Below, one piece after another: positions 1 to 5,197 of a stretch of 5,197 bases of DNA. How positions within the stretch are numbered: the first letter of the stretch is position 1; each line of letters begins with the position of its first letter. A model generated the notes under the pieces. That model was not told the DNA's origin. It made no database searches and saw only the letters and a list, made by a program, of their open reading frames with translations. Both the position numbers and the translations under genes were made by a program. Location of the stretch: contig JAJKJG010000325.1 in the NCBI GenBank assembly GCA_021154065.1, positions 1 to 5,197 of the forward strand, in the 5' to 3' direction. The DNA is from Methylobacterium sp. (GTDB lineage: Bacteria > Pseudomonadota > Alphaproteobacteria > Rhizobiales > Beijerinckiaceae).

Positions 1-136
1 CGCGGGCCGCGCCGAAGCCGGTGCGCGAGCCCCGGACCCCGTATCCGCGCCGCACGGAGACGGAGCCGAGTCCACACGCGTCCGGCGGCGGACCCAATCG
101 GGTCGAGGCGGCGGGTTCCGCTGCACCTTCTCCTGA
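1..136. other. Unassigned GC-rich edge, possible tail of an upstream gene
   Basis: No recognisable gene lies here. All three forward frames are open from base 1, with stops at TGA 134-136, TGA 186-188 and TGA 199-201. One minus-strand frame is also open from an ATG at 148-150 to the window edge. The forward frame ending at 134-136 is the most attractive as a gene tail, because it stops just before the palindromic repeat, which should be intergenic. Its last residues would be RGGGFRCTFS, arginine- and glycine-rich and of low information. Third-position GC is high in several frames, so it does not decide. The stretch may equally be non-coding. Confidence 0.25.
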
Positions 137-143
137 ACGGGTA

Positions 144-190
144 TGTTCATGGGTTCGGGGCTCTCGCCCTCGGCGAGCCCCGGAATGACA
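144..190. repeat. Imperfect palindromic intergenic repeat (REP-like)
   Basis: The sequence folds into a long imperfect hairpin. GGGGCT (157-162) pairs with AGCCCC (176-181), and CGCC (165-168) pairs with GGCG (172-175). The loop is CTC (169-171) and a 2-base bulge sits at 163-164. Outside a one-base bulge, TTC (154-156) pairs with GAA (183-185), and TGT(T)CAT (144-150) mirrors ATGACA (185-190). Read on the minus strand it begins TGTCATTCCGGGG and ends CCCATGAACA. This resembles a dispersed intergenic palindrome I recall from Rhizobiales genomes such as Bradyrhizobium and Rhodopseudomonas. There is no T-run on either side, so it is a poor classical terminator, although it could stop transcription or protect RNA ends. 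Copy number cannot be judged from one window. Confidence 0.6.
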
Positions 191-227
191 GTGGAAACTG
201 ACGAAAGTTCATCATAGCATCGACGCT

Positions 228-536
228 ATGGCCGCACCGCTGACCGATCCCGAACGCACCGAGCTTCTCGCCGGCCTTCACGGCTGGGCGATGGCCGAGG
301 GCCGCGACGCCATCGCCAAACGCTTCGTGTTCCGCGACTTCGTCGAGGCGTTCGGCTGGATGACGCGCGTCGCGCTCGTGGCCGAGCGGATGAACCATCA
401 TCCGGAGTGGACCAACGTCTACCGCACGGTCGAGGTCACGCTTACGACCCACGATGCGGGCGGCCTGACCCGCCGCGACGTCGAGTTGGCGCAGCGCATG
501 GACCAGATGGCGGCGGGGCTGGCGGGGGAGGGGTGA
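228..536 (+). CDS. phhB: 4a-hydroxytetrahydrobiopterin dehydratase (pterin-4a-carbinolamine dehydratase)
   Basis: A 102-residue protein of the PCD/DCoH family at the usual length. The enzyme dehydrates 4a-hydroxytetrahydropterin made by aromatic amino acid hydroxylases, so that the pterin cofactor can be reduced and reused. It is cytosolic. The family signature is intact: E53, then H57-H58-P59, W61, Y65, H75 and D84. H57, H58 and H75 align with the catalytic His61, His62 and His79 of rat DCoH. The start is the only in-frame ATG that gives the family length, but no good Shine-Dalgarno sequence precedes it. The gene stands alone, downstream of the palindromic repeat and 16 bp from the convergent SDR stop codon. 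No phenylalanine hydroxylase gene is in the window, so the link to phenylalanine breakdown is family knowledge only. Many bacteria carry PCD proteins without that enzyme, and their role there is less clear. Confidence 0.93.
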   Translation: MAAPLTDPERTELLAGLHGWAMAEGRDAIAKRFVFRDFVEAFGWMTRVALVAERMNHHPEWTNVYRTVEVTLTTHDAGGLTRRDVELAQRMDQMAAGLAGEG

Positions 537-552
537 GCCGCTGCTTTACGTC

Positions 553-1338
553 TTACTTCGGCTGCATCCTGAGCGCCCCGTCGAGACGGATGCCCTCGCC
601 GTTGAGCATGTCGTTCTCGACGATGGCGCGCACGAGAGCGGCGTATTCCTCGGGGCGGCCGAGGCGCGAGGGGAAGGGGATGCTCGCCTCCAGGGCCTCG
701 CGGTACTCGTCGGTCACGGTCTCCAACATCGGCGTGCGGAACAGCCCCGGCATGATCGTCACCACCCGGATGCCGTAAGCCGCGAGGTCGCGCGCCACCG
801 GCAGCGTCAGCCCGAGCACCCCGCCCTTCGAGGCCGCGTAGGCGGCCTGCCCGATCTGCCCGTCCTGGGCGGCGATGGACGCGGTGTTAACGATGACGCC
901 GCGCCCGCCGTCCGGGGTGACGGGGTCGAGCCCGGCCATCGCCGCGGCGGACCCCGCGATCATGCGGTAGGTGCCAACGAGGTTGATCTCGATCGCCTGG
1001 CGGAAGGTCGCCATGTCGTGCGCGACAAGACGCCCCGTGTCGCGCTGCTTCGAGACGGTGCGCCCGACGGGCGCGACGCCGGCGCAGTTGACCAGGATGC
1101 GCTCGACCCCGTGCGCGCCGCGCGCCCGACCCAAAGCGCTCTCAACGGAGAGCTCGTCGGTCACGTCCGCCTCGCAAAAGAGGCCGCCGGTCGCGTCGGC
1201 GACCGCCCGCCCACGGCTTGCGTCCCGATCGAAAACCGCCACCCTGACGCCGCAGCCGGCCAGCATCCGCGCCGTCGCCTCGCCGAGGCCGGACCCGCCG
1301 CCTGTCACGATGGCCGCCATCGAACCGTCAAGCTTCAT
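553..1338 (-). CDS. Short-chain dehydrogenase/reductase, HSD10-like (type II 3-hydroxyacyl-CoA dehydrogenase family)
   Basis: A 261-residue classical SDR. The dinucleotide-binding motif TGGGSGLG is at residues 12-19. D37 at the end of the second beta strand favours NAD over NADP. The acidic ADVT motif (57-60), NCAG (84-87) and N119 follow. The catalytic set is S154, Y167 and K171 (YAASK), then PG at 197-198. The stretch around ASIAAQDGQIGQAAYAASKGG and the PGLFRTPML segment resembles the HSD10/type II 3-hydroxyacyl-CoA dehydrogenase subgroup, which oxidises 3-hydroxyacyl-CoA and some hydroxysteroids or alcohols. The true substrate is not shown by sequence. It is the second gene of an operon, 30 bp after the MDR gene. 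GGGAGGG at 1346-1352 lies 7 bases before the ATG and supports this start. It ends in TAA, 16 bp from the convergent dehydratase gene, with no visible terminator between them. Confidence 0.9.
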   Translation of the reverse strand: MKLDGSMAAIVTGGGSGLGEATARMLAGCGVRVAVFDRDASRGRAVADATGGLFCEADVTDELSVESALGRARGAHGVERILVNCAGVAPVGRTVSKQRDTGRLVAHDMATFRQAIEINLVGTYRMIAGSAAAMAGLDPVTPDGGRGVIVNTASIAAQDGQIGQAAYAASKGGVLGLTLPVARDLAAYGIRVVTIMPGLFRTPMLETVTDEYREALEASIPFPSRLGRPEEYAALVRAIVENDMLNGEGIRLDGALRMQPK

Positions 1339-1345
1339 ACCTTGT

Positions 1346-1352
1346 CCCTCCC
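1346..1352 (-). promoter_or_regulatory. Shine-Dalgarno site of the SDR gene
   Basis: On the minus strand the bases read GGGAGGG, followed by a 7-base spacer and the ATG at 1338-1336. This fixes the SDR start and shows that the gene has its own translation signal inside the 30-bp gap after the MDR stop codon. Confidence 0.8.
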
Positions 1353-1368
1353 AGGTTGCGGCCGACCG

Positions 1369-2343
1369 TCAGGGCCGCACCAGAATTTTGCCCTTCGCCT
1401 CGCGCCGGGCGATGACTTTGAGCGCCTCCGGCGTCTGGTCTAACGGATACACCGCATCGACATGGGCCGACAGCTTGCCTTGGGCTACCCAGTCGAGCAG
1501 GTCGGCCATGTTGGCGGCGTGGCCCGCCGGGTCGCGCTCGATGAACGCGCCCCAGAACACGCCCTGCATGTCGCATCCCTTCAGCAGCAGGAGGTTCAAC
1601 GGGATTTTTGGGATCCCGCCGCCTGCGAAGCCGACCACAAGGTAGCGGCCTTTCCAGGCGATGGCGCGCAGCGCCGGCTCGGCGAGGTCGCCGCCGACGG
1701 GATCGTAGATTACGTCCACGCCGCGGCCCTCGGTGAGGCGCTTCAGCCCGTCCCTGAGGGGCTCGGCCGCGTAGTCGAGCGCAAGGTCGGCCCCGTGCCG
1801 CCGGGCAAGCTCCAGCTTGTCGGGCGAGGACGCGCAGGCGATGACGCGCGCGCCCATGAGCCGGCCGAGTTCGACGGCCGACAGGCCGACGCCCCCGGCC
1901 GCGCCGAGCACGGCCAAGGTCTCGCCGGCTTGCAGCCGCGCGCGGTCCTTGAGCGCATGGAGCGAGGTGCCGTAGGTGACGGTGAGCCCCGCCGCCTGCT
2001 CGTCGCCGACGCCCGCGGGGATGCGCACCAGGCGCTCGGTGCGCGCGACCACTCGCTCCCGGCACGCGCCCCAGCCCAGATGGGCGATGACGCGCTCGCC
2101 CTCCGCCCAGCCGCTCACGCCCGGCCCAAGCGCCGCGACCACGCCGGAACACTCCGCCCCCGGCGAGAACGGAAACGCGGGCTTGTATTGGTAGCGGCCC
2201 TGGATGATGAGCGTGTCGAAGAAATTGAGCGCGGCCGCGCGCACCTGGACGACCACCTCGCCGGGGCCGGGCCGCGGCTCCGGCAGGTCCTCGACGACGA
2301 GGGTCTCCGGCCCGCCGAACGTCTTCGCCAGCACTGCTCTCAT
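1369..2343 (-). CDS. NADPH:quinone oxidoreductase-like, zinc-independent MDR family protein
   Basis: A 324-residue medium-chain dehydrogenase/reductase of the quinone oxidoreductase branch. The N-terminal GroES-like domain opens with MRAVLAKTFGGPE and has LNFFDTLIIQGRY (39-51) and FPFSPGAECSGVV (57-69), typical of NADPH:quinone reductase-like proteins. The Rossmann fold follows, with GAAGGVG at 147-153 and the conserved YDPVGGD at 213-219. The cysteine and histidine ligands of zinc alcohol dehydrogenases are absent, so it should be zinc-free. Members reduce quinones, enones or enoyl-CoA-like substrates with NADPH; the substrate here is unknown. It is cytosolic and the first gene of an operon with the downstream SDR. 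An in-frame ATG 49 codons upstream (2490) exists, but the strong ribosome binding site and the family N-terminus both favour 2343. Confidence 0.9.
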   Translation of the reverse strand: MRAVLAKTFGGPETLVVEDLPEPRPGPGEVVVQVRAAALNFFDTLIIQGRYQYKPAFPFSPGAECSGVVAALGPGVSGWAEGERVIAHLGWGACRERVVARTERLVRIPAGVGDEQAAGLTVTYGTSLHALKDRARLQAGETLAVLGAAGGVGLSAVELGRLMGARVIACASSPDKLELARRHGADLALDYAAEPLRDGLKRLTEGRGVDVIYDPVGGDLAEPALRAIAWKGRYLVVGFAGGGIPKIPLNLLLLKGCDMQGVFWGAFIERDPAGHAANMADLLDWVAQGKLSAHVDAVYPLDQTPEALKVIARREAKGKILVRP

Positions 2344-2511
2344 GATCCGTCCTCCCTCCCTCGGCTGATCCCGCGCGACGATCGCACCGGCGATCCTGAT
2401 AAGGGAACCGCTCCATCGCCGGAACCGCAATTTCGCCGTGTTGAGCAGCCCTCTGTTAAGGTTACGGCTCCATGCTATCGCCAAGCTCATCAGCCCCTTA
2501 GGGTTTGCGCC
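2344..2511. promoter_or_regulatory. Divergent intergenic region expected to hold promoters for both directions
   Basis: This 168-bp gap separates the start codons of the minus-strand MDR-SDR operon and the plus-strand IalB-like gene, so promoters for both directions are expected here by layout. I find no convincing -35/-10 pair. TTGAGC at 2441-2446 is a possible plus-strand -35 element but has no matching -10 at normal spacing. The AT-richer patch GTTAAGGTTACGG (2455-2467) may mark the control region. No clear operator palindrome is visible. Confidence 0.4.
2350..2359 (-). promoter_or_regulatory. Shine-Dalgarno site deciding the MDR gene start
   Basis: On the minus strand this reads GGAGGGAGGA, with GGAGG at 2355-2351 exactly 7 bases before the ATG at 2343-2341. 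It is the reason to prefer this start over the in-frame ATG at 2490, which would add 49 residues unlike the family N-terminus. Confidence 0.8.
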
Positions 2512-3249
2512 ATGATTCGCTTCGTCTCCTTGCGGTTCGCCCTCGCGCTCGGCGTCCCGCTTCTCATCGCGACCGATCCGGCCGCGCTTGCGCAGGAAGC
2601 GCCGACGCAGCCCCAGCGCGCCGTCGCCCCGAAGAGGCAGACCGACCGCAAGCCCGCCTCCCAGGAGGCCAAGCCGGCAGCGGCAGGGCAGGCGCAGCCC
2701 AAGAAAAGTCCGGAGAAGAAGGGCGCGGACAAGAAGGGCGACGACAAAAAAGGCGCCGAGAAGAAGGGCGCCGAGAAGAAGGGCGCGAAATCCGCCGCGG
2801 GGCCGGGCGGCGCGCAGGCGACCCTGCTGGCGAGCTTCGGCGACTGGAACGCCTACGTCTCGCAGCAGGGCCGCGCCAAGGTCTGCTACGCTCTCTCCAA
2901 GCCCAAAGATCAGCAGCCGAAGGAGCTCAAGCGCGATTCGGCCTACCTGTTCGTGTCGTTCCGTCCGTCCGAGAACGTCCGCAACGAGATCGCGGTGGTG
3001 ATGGGCTTCGCCGCCAAGGACGGCAATGCGGAGGCCGCCATCGGCAAAACCACCTACGCGCTCGTCACCAAGGACCAGAACGCCTGGGTTCAGAATCCGG
3101 CCGAGGAGAACCAGGTGGTCGCGACCATGTCGCGCGGCCCGAACCTCGTTCTGAAAGCCGTTTCCAAGCGCGGCAACAAGGTGTCCGACACCTATTCGCT
3201 GAACGGCTTCGGCCCGGCGCTCGACCGGGCGCGCAAGGAGTGCTCGTAA
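2512..3249 (+). CDS. Exported IalB-family (invasion associated locus B) protein with lysine-rich linker
   Basis: A 245-residue protein in three parts. Residues 1-27 look like a Sec signal peptide: MIRF start, hydrophobic [11 protein letters not shown] core, and probable cleavage after ALA-27. Residues 28-100 form a disordered Pro/Ala/Lys-rich linker with five pentapeptide repeats (68-92) of the form (E/D)KKG(A/D). Residues 105-245 resemble the IalB domain: FGDW at 109-112, VCYALSKPK (124-132), the [16 protein letters not shown] stretch (144-159), and a C-terminal YSLNGF...CS. Cysteines C125 and C244 could form a disulfide in the periplasm. IalB was named for Bartonella erythrocyte invasion, but the family is common in non-pathogenic Rhizobiales and its molecular job is unclear, so virulence should not be inferred. 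The start is chosen by the signal peptide; the ribosome site is weak (AGGG about 8 bases upstream). rlmN follows 74 bp downstream on the same strand. Confidence 0.82.
   Translation: MIRFVSLRFALALGVPLLIATDPAALAQEAPTQPQRAVAPKRQTDRKPASQEAKPAAAGQAQPKKSPEKKGADKKGDDKKGAEKKGAEKKGAKSAAGPGGAQATLLASFGDWNAYVSQQGRAKVCYALSKPKDQQPKELKRDSAYLFVSFRPSENVRNEIAVVMGFAAKDGNAEAAIGKTTYALVTKDQNAWVQNPAEENQVVATMSRGPNLVLKAVSKRGNKVSDTYSLNGFGPALDRARKECS
2713..2787 (+). repeat. Tandem 15-bp coding repeat, (E/D)KKG(A/D) pentapeptide x5
   Basis: Five consecutive pentapeptides, [20 protein letters not shown] and EKKGA, lie between the signal peptide and the IalB domain. At DNA level two copies of the 15-bp unit are identical (2752-2766 and 2767-2781), which suggests recent slippage or duplication. 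The segment alternates acidic and basic side chains but is net positive and should be unstructured. Confidence 0.9.
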
Positions 3250-3255
3250 CGAGCA
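3241..3255 (+). other. Perfect 6-bp hairpin enclosing the IalB-like stop codon
   Basis: TGCTCG (3241-3246) and CGAGCA (3250-3255) are exact inverted repeats, and the three-base loop is the TAA stop codon itself. No T-run follows, so it is not a standard terminator. The stem may be chance, because the left arm is constrained by the coding sequence. Confidence 0.35.
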
Positions 3256-3293
3256 AGCCTCTCACGCTTTCGACGCAAAGCGCCTATATCCGG

Positions 3294-3323
3294 GCCTGCT
3301 CCGACCAACGAGGCAGGCTTTTT
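3294..3323 (+). terminator. Terminator-like hairpin abutting the rlmN start codon
   Basis: GCCTGC (3294-3299) pairs with GCAGGC (3313-3318) around a 13-base loop, and TTTTT (3319-3323) follows directly. This has the form of an intrinsic terminator for the IalB-like transcript, with a short stem. The run ends at the base before the rlmN ATG. The right arm overlaps the only plausible rlmN Shine-Dalgarno sequence (AGGCAGG, 3311-3317, 6 bases from the ATG). The same fold could therefore hide the ribosome site. Which role applies, if either, is not decided by sequence. Confidence 0.5.
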
Positions 3324-4625
3324 ATGGCGTCGGCGTCGCTCGACATCGCAAACCATAGTCGTCGTGCGGCGTCCGCGGCTGTGCGAACCGAGGCGGTCGA
3401 GAAGACCGCCGGACGTCTAGCGCCAACCGGCGCGGTCCTCGGCAAGCCGTCGCTGGCCGGCCTGACGCGGGATGAATTGAAAGAAAAACTCGCCGCCATC
3501 GGCGTGCCCGAGCGCGAGCTGAGGATGCGCGTCGGGCAGCTCTGGCATTGGATCTACCTGCGCGGCATCCGCGACTTCGAGGCGATGTCGAACGTCGGCA
3601 AGGGCTTGCGCCAGGCGCTGGCCGACGCCTACACGCTCGACCGTCCCGCGGTCGTCAGCGAGCAGGTCTCGCAGGACGGCACGCGCAAGTGGCTGCTGCG
3701 GATGCCCTCGACGGGGCCGCTCGACAAGGGCGCGGAGATCGAGTGCGTCTACATCCCGGAGGTCGATCGCGGCACGCTGTGCGTCTCGTCCCAGGTCGGC
3801 TGCACGCTCACCTGTTCGTTCTGCCACACCGGCACGCAGCGTCTCGTGCGCAACCTGACACATCGCGAAATCGCCGCGCAGCTCATCGTCTCACGCGATC
3901 AACTGGGCGACTGGCCGGGCGCTGCCCCGCCCGACGGCGCGTTCGTGCCGTCCGACGGCGGACGCTTCATATCCAACATCGTGTTCATGGGCATGGGCGA
4001 GCCGCTCTATAACCTCGACAGCGTGGTCGCGGGCATCAAGGTGATGAGCGACAACGAGGGACTTGGCCTGTCGCGCCGGCGCATCACGGTCTCGACCTCC
4101 GGCTTCGTGCCGCAGATCGAGCGCCTCGGGGCCGAGGCGAACACGATGCTCGCCATCTCGCTCCATGCCGTGCGCGACGACCTGCGCGACGAGCTGGTGC
4201 CGCTCAACCGCAAATATCCGATCGCCGCGCTGTTGGAGGCGTGCCGGGCCTATCCGGGCCTCTCGAACGCGCGCCGCATCACTTTCGAGTACGTGATGCT
4301 GAGGGGGGTGAACGCCTCCCACGCCGACGCACGCGAGCTGGTCCGGCTGCTGAAAGGCATGCCGGCCAAGATCAACCTGATCCCGTTCAACCCATGGCCG
4401 GGCGCGCGCTACGAATGCTCGGACTGGGAGCGCATCGAGCGCTTTTCGGAGATCGTCTTCCGGGCCGGCTATGCCTCGCCGGTGCGAACGCCGCGCGGCC
4501 GCGACATTCTTGCCGCCTGCGGCCAGCTCAAGAGCGAAACCGAAAAGCTGCGCGCCCGCGCCCGCCTCATGCTGGAGGCCGGGATTGGAGCGGAGGGCGT
4601 TTACGCAATCGGCGACGACGCGTGA
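3324..4625 (+). CDS. rlmN: Dual-specificity 23S rRNA/tRNA adenine-C2 methyltransferase RlmN (radical SAM)
   Basis: A 433-residue cytosolic enzyme that methylates C2 of A2503 in 23S rRNA and of A37 in some tRNAs, tuning translation accuracy and the peptidyl transferase centre. The conserved N-terminal domain begins near LAGLTRDEL, preceded by roughly 45 variable residues. The radical SAM cluster CxxxCxxC is C160, C164 and C167. C153 in CVSSQVGC matches the E. coli mechanistic cysteine C118, and C399 in AACGQL matches the methyl-carrying C355. GMGEPLYN is at 223-230. All catalytic residues are present. The spacer between the cluster and GMGEP (56 residues) is about ten longer than I recall for E. 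coli, as in other alphaproteobacteria. The ATG at 3324 has AGGCAGG 6 bases upstream, inside a hairpin. The 3' end overlaps the convergent methyltransferase gene by 25 bp. Cfr-type resistance is unlikely given the close RlmN match. Confidence 0.96.
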   Translation: MASASLDIANHSRRAASAAVRTEAVEKTAGRLAPTGAVLGKPSLAGLTRDELKEKLAAIGVPERELRMRVGQLWHWIYLRGIRDFEAMSNVGKGLRQALADAYTLDRPAVVSEQVSQDGTRKWLLRMPSTGPLDKGAEIECVYIPEVDRGTLCVSSQVGCTLTCSFCHTGTQRLVRNLTHREIAAQLIVSRDQLGDWPGAAPPDGAFVPSDGGRFISNIVFMGMGEPLYNLDSVVAGIKVMSDNEGLGLSRRRITVSTSGFVPQIERLGAEANTMLAISLHAVRDDLRDELVPLNRKYPIAALLEACRAYPGLSNARRITFEYVMLRGVNASHADARELVRLLKGMPAKINLIPFNPWPGARYECSDWERIERFSEIVFRAGYASPVRTPRGRDILAACGQLKSETEKLRARARLMLEAGIGAEGVYAIGDDA

Positions 4626-5197
4626 AGCTCCAGTGCCCTGAGAACATTATCGCGGGCTGACGCGGGACGCTCGACGGTGTCCTTATCCCCGTCGAGCGCC
4701 ACCGCGGCTCCGATCAGGATCATCGCCGGCGCGGACTCCGTTCCGGCCGCCGCGCCGTCCGCCAGCCCGCGCACCGTGGTCGCCACCTGGCGCTGATCCT
4801 CCCGCGAGACGTTGCTGACGATGAGGACCGGGGTATCCGGACTCAAGCCCCGCTCGATCAGCTTGGCCGACAAAGCCGCGGCCGTGCGGCGGCCCATGTA
4901 GACGGCCGTCGTGGCGCGCGGGTCGGCGAGCGCATCGAGGTCGAGGTCCGGCGGCAGCGCCCCGTGGCGGTCGTGCCCGGTGACGAACTGCACCCGCCGG
5001 GCATGGTCGCGGTGGGTCAGCGACAGATCGAGCGAGGCTGCGGCGGCGCTCGCGGTCGTCACCCCCGGAACGATGCGCACGGGCACGCCGGCCGCGCGGC
5101 AAGCCGAAACCTCCTCGCCGGTGCGCCCGAAGACCGCCGGATCGCCGCCCTTCAGCCGCACGACGCGCCGGCCCTCCAGCGCCAGATCGACCAGAAG
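4601..5197 (-). CDS. cobA: Uroporphyrinogen-III C-methyltransferase, C-terminal 198 residues (5' end outside window)
   Basis: This is a partial gene whose open frame runs off the right edge. SUMT uses two SAM molecules to methylate uroporphyrinogen III to precorrin-2, the branch point to siroheme and cobalamin. Visible motifs, numbered from the window edge, are [13 protein letters not shown] (13-25, including the SAM-site GGDP), VPGVTTA (43-49), SLTHRD (59-64), VTGH (72-75) and VYMGRR (99-104). These follow tetrapyrrole methylase order and fit SUMT better than precorrin-4 or diphthine enzymes. About 65-80 N-terminal residues should be missing for a stand-alone enzyme. It could instead be the C-terminal half of a fused CysG siroheme synthase, which the window cannot settle. 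The GTG at 5161 is an internal valine, not the start. The TAA stop lies inside the end of convergent rlmN. Confidence 0.92.
   Translation of the reverse strand, partial: LLVDLALEGRRVVRLKGGDPAVFGRTGEEVSACRAAGVPVRIVPGVTTASAAAASLDLSLTHRDHARRVQFVTGHDRHGALPPDLDLDALADPRATTAVYMGRRTAAALSAKLIERGLSPDTPVLIVSNVSREDQRQVATTVRGLADGAAAGTESAPAMILIGAAVALDGDKDTVERPASARDNVLRALELHASSPIA

Noticed and set aside
147..452. Minus-strand open frame antisense to the pterin dehydratase
   Set aside because: It has no recognisable domain, runs through the palindromic repeat and is fully explained as a shadow of the conserved plus-strand gene.
1328..2416. Open minus-strand frame overlapping the MDR gene in another frame
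   Set aside because: The product is arginine-rich and of low complexity, while the in-frame MDR protein has clear Rossmann and family motifs over the same bases.
2344..2490. A 49-residue N-terminal extension of the MDR protein starting at ATG 2490 (minus strand)
   Set aside because: The extension does not look like the family N-terminus and covers the divergent promoter region. A GGAGG site lies 7 bases before the ATG at 2343, where homologous N-terminal sequence (MRAVLAKTFGG) begins.
1462..2511. Long open plus-strand frame antisense to the MDR gene, continuous with the IalB-like gene
   Set aside because: The translation is Arg/Ala/Gly/His-rich with no domain, and it mirrors the codon pattern of the real minus-strand gene. 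The signal peptide marks the true start at 2512. Open antisense frames are expected in GC-rich DNA.
2505..3323. Upstream in-frame extension of RlmN through the IalB-like region
   Set aside because: The translation before 3324 is Arg-rich shadow sequence of the IalB-like gene. The ATG at 3324 gives a RlmN of plausible length with a ribosome site.
3417..3863. Minus-strand open frame inside rlmN
   Set aside because: It lies opposite highly conserved RlmN coding sequence, has no plausible domain and reflects GC-rich codon symmetry.
4601..5161. A complete methyltransferase gene starting at the GTG at 5161
   Set aside because: The frame stays open to the window edge with conserved residues (LALEGRRVV) before the GTG, so that codon is an internal valine and the gene is partial.
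1..5197. CRISPR array, transposase, tRNA, rRNA, toxin-antitoxin or defence module
   Set aside because: I saw no spaced direct repeats, no transposase or nuclease motifs and no RNA gene signatures on either strand. All coding space belongs to ordinary metabolic and housekeeping families.

Overview
The window is GC-rich DNA with dense, mostly G/C third codon positions. It looks like an alphaproteobacterium, most likely of the order Hyphomicrobiales (Rhizobiales). Three things point there: an exported IalB-family protein sits directly upstream of rlmN, RlmN has the long alphaproteobacterial form, and an intergenic palindrome at 144-190 resembles dispersed repeats I recall from that order. The assignment is inference from memory of gene families, not from a database search.

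Layout. Bases 1-136 hold no gene I can identify; they may be the tail of an upstream gene. An imperfect palindromic repeat follows at about 144-190. A small pterin-4a-carbinolamine dehydratase gene (228-536, +) comes next and converges on a two-gene minus-strand operon. That operon is a zinc-independent quinone oxidoreductase-like MDR gene (1369-2343, -) followed 30 bp later by an HSD10-like short-chain dehydrogenase (553-1338, -). Both operon genes carry strong GGGAGGG-type ribosome binding sites. A 168-bp divergent intergenic region (2344-2511) separates the operon from a plus-strand pair: a secreted IalB-family protein with a lysine-rich pentapeptide repeat (2512-3249) and rlmN (3324-4625). 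A hairpin with a T-run lies directly against the rlmN start codon. rlmN overlaps tail-to-tail by 25 bp with the 3' part of a uroporphyrinogen-III C-methyltransferase gene (4601-5197, -), whose 5' end lies outside the window.

How the genes work together. This is mainly housekeeping and metabolic chromosome: pterin recycling, two NAD(P)-linked oxidoreductases that could share a small catabolic or detoxification pathway, a periplasmic protein, rRNA/tRNA methylation and siroheme/cobalamin precursor synthesis. I see no mobile element, CRISPR array, tRNA, rRNA or defence system, and no convincing undescribed multi-gene system. The points most worth a second look are non-coding: the palindromic repeat, the hairpin that combines a terminator shape with the rlmN ribosome binding site, and the convergent gene overlap.
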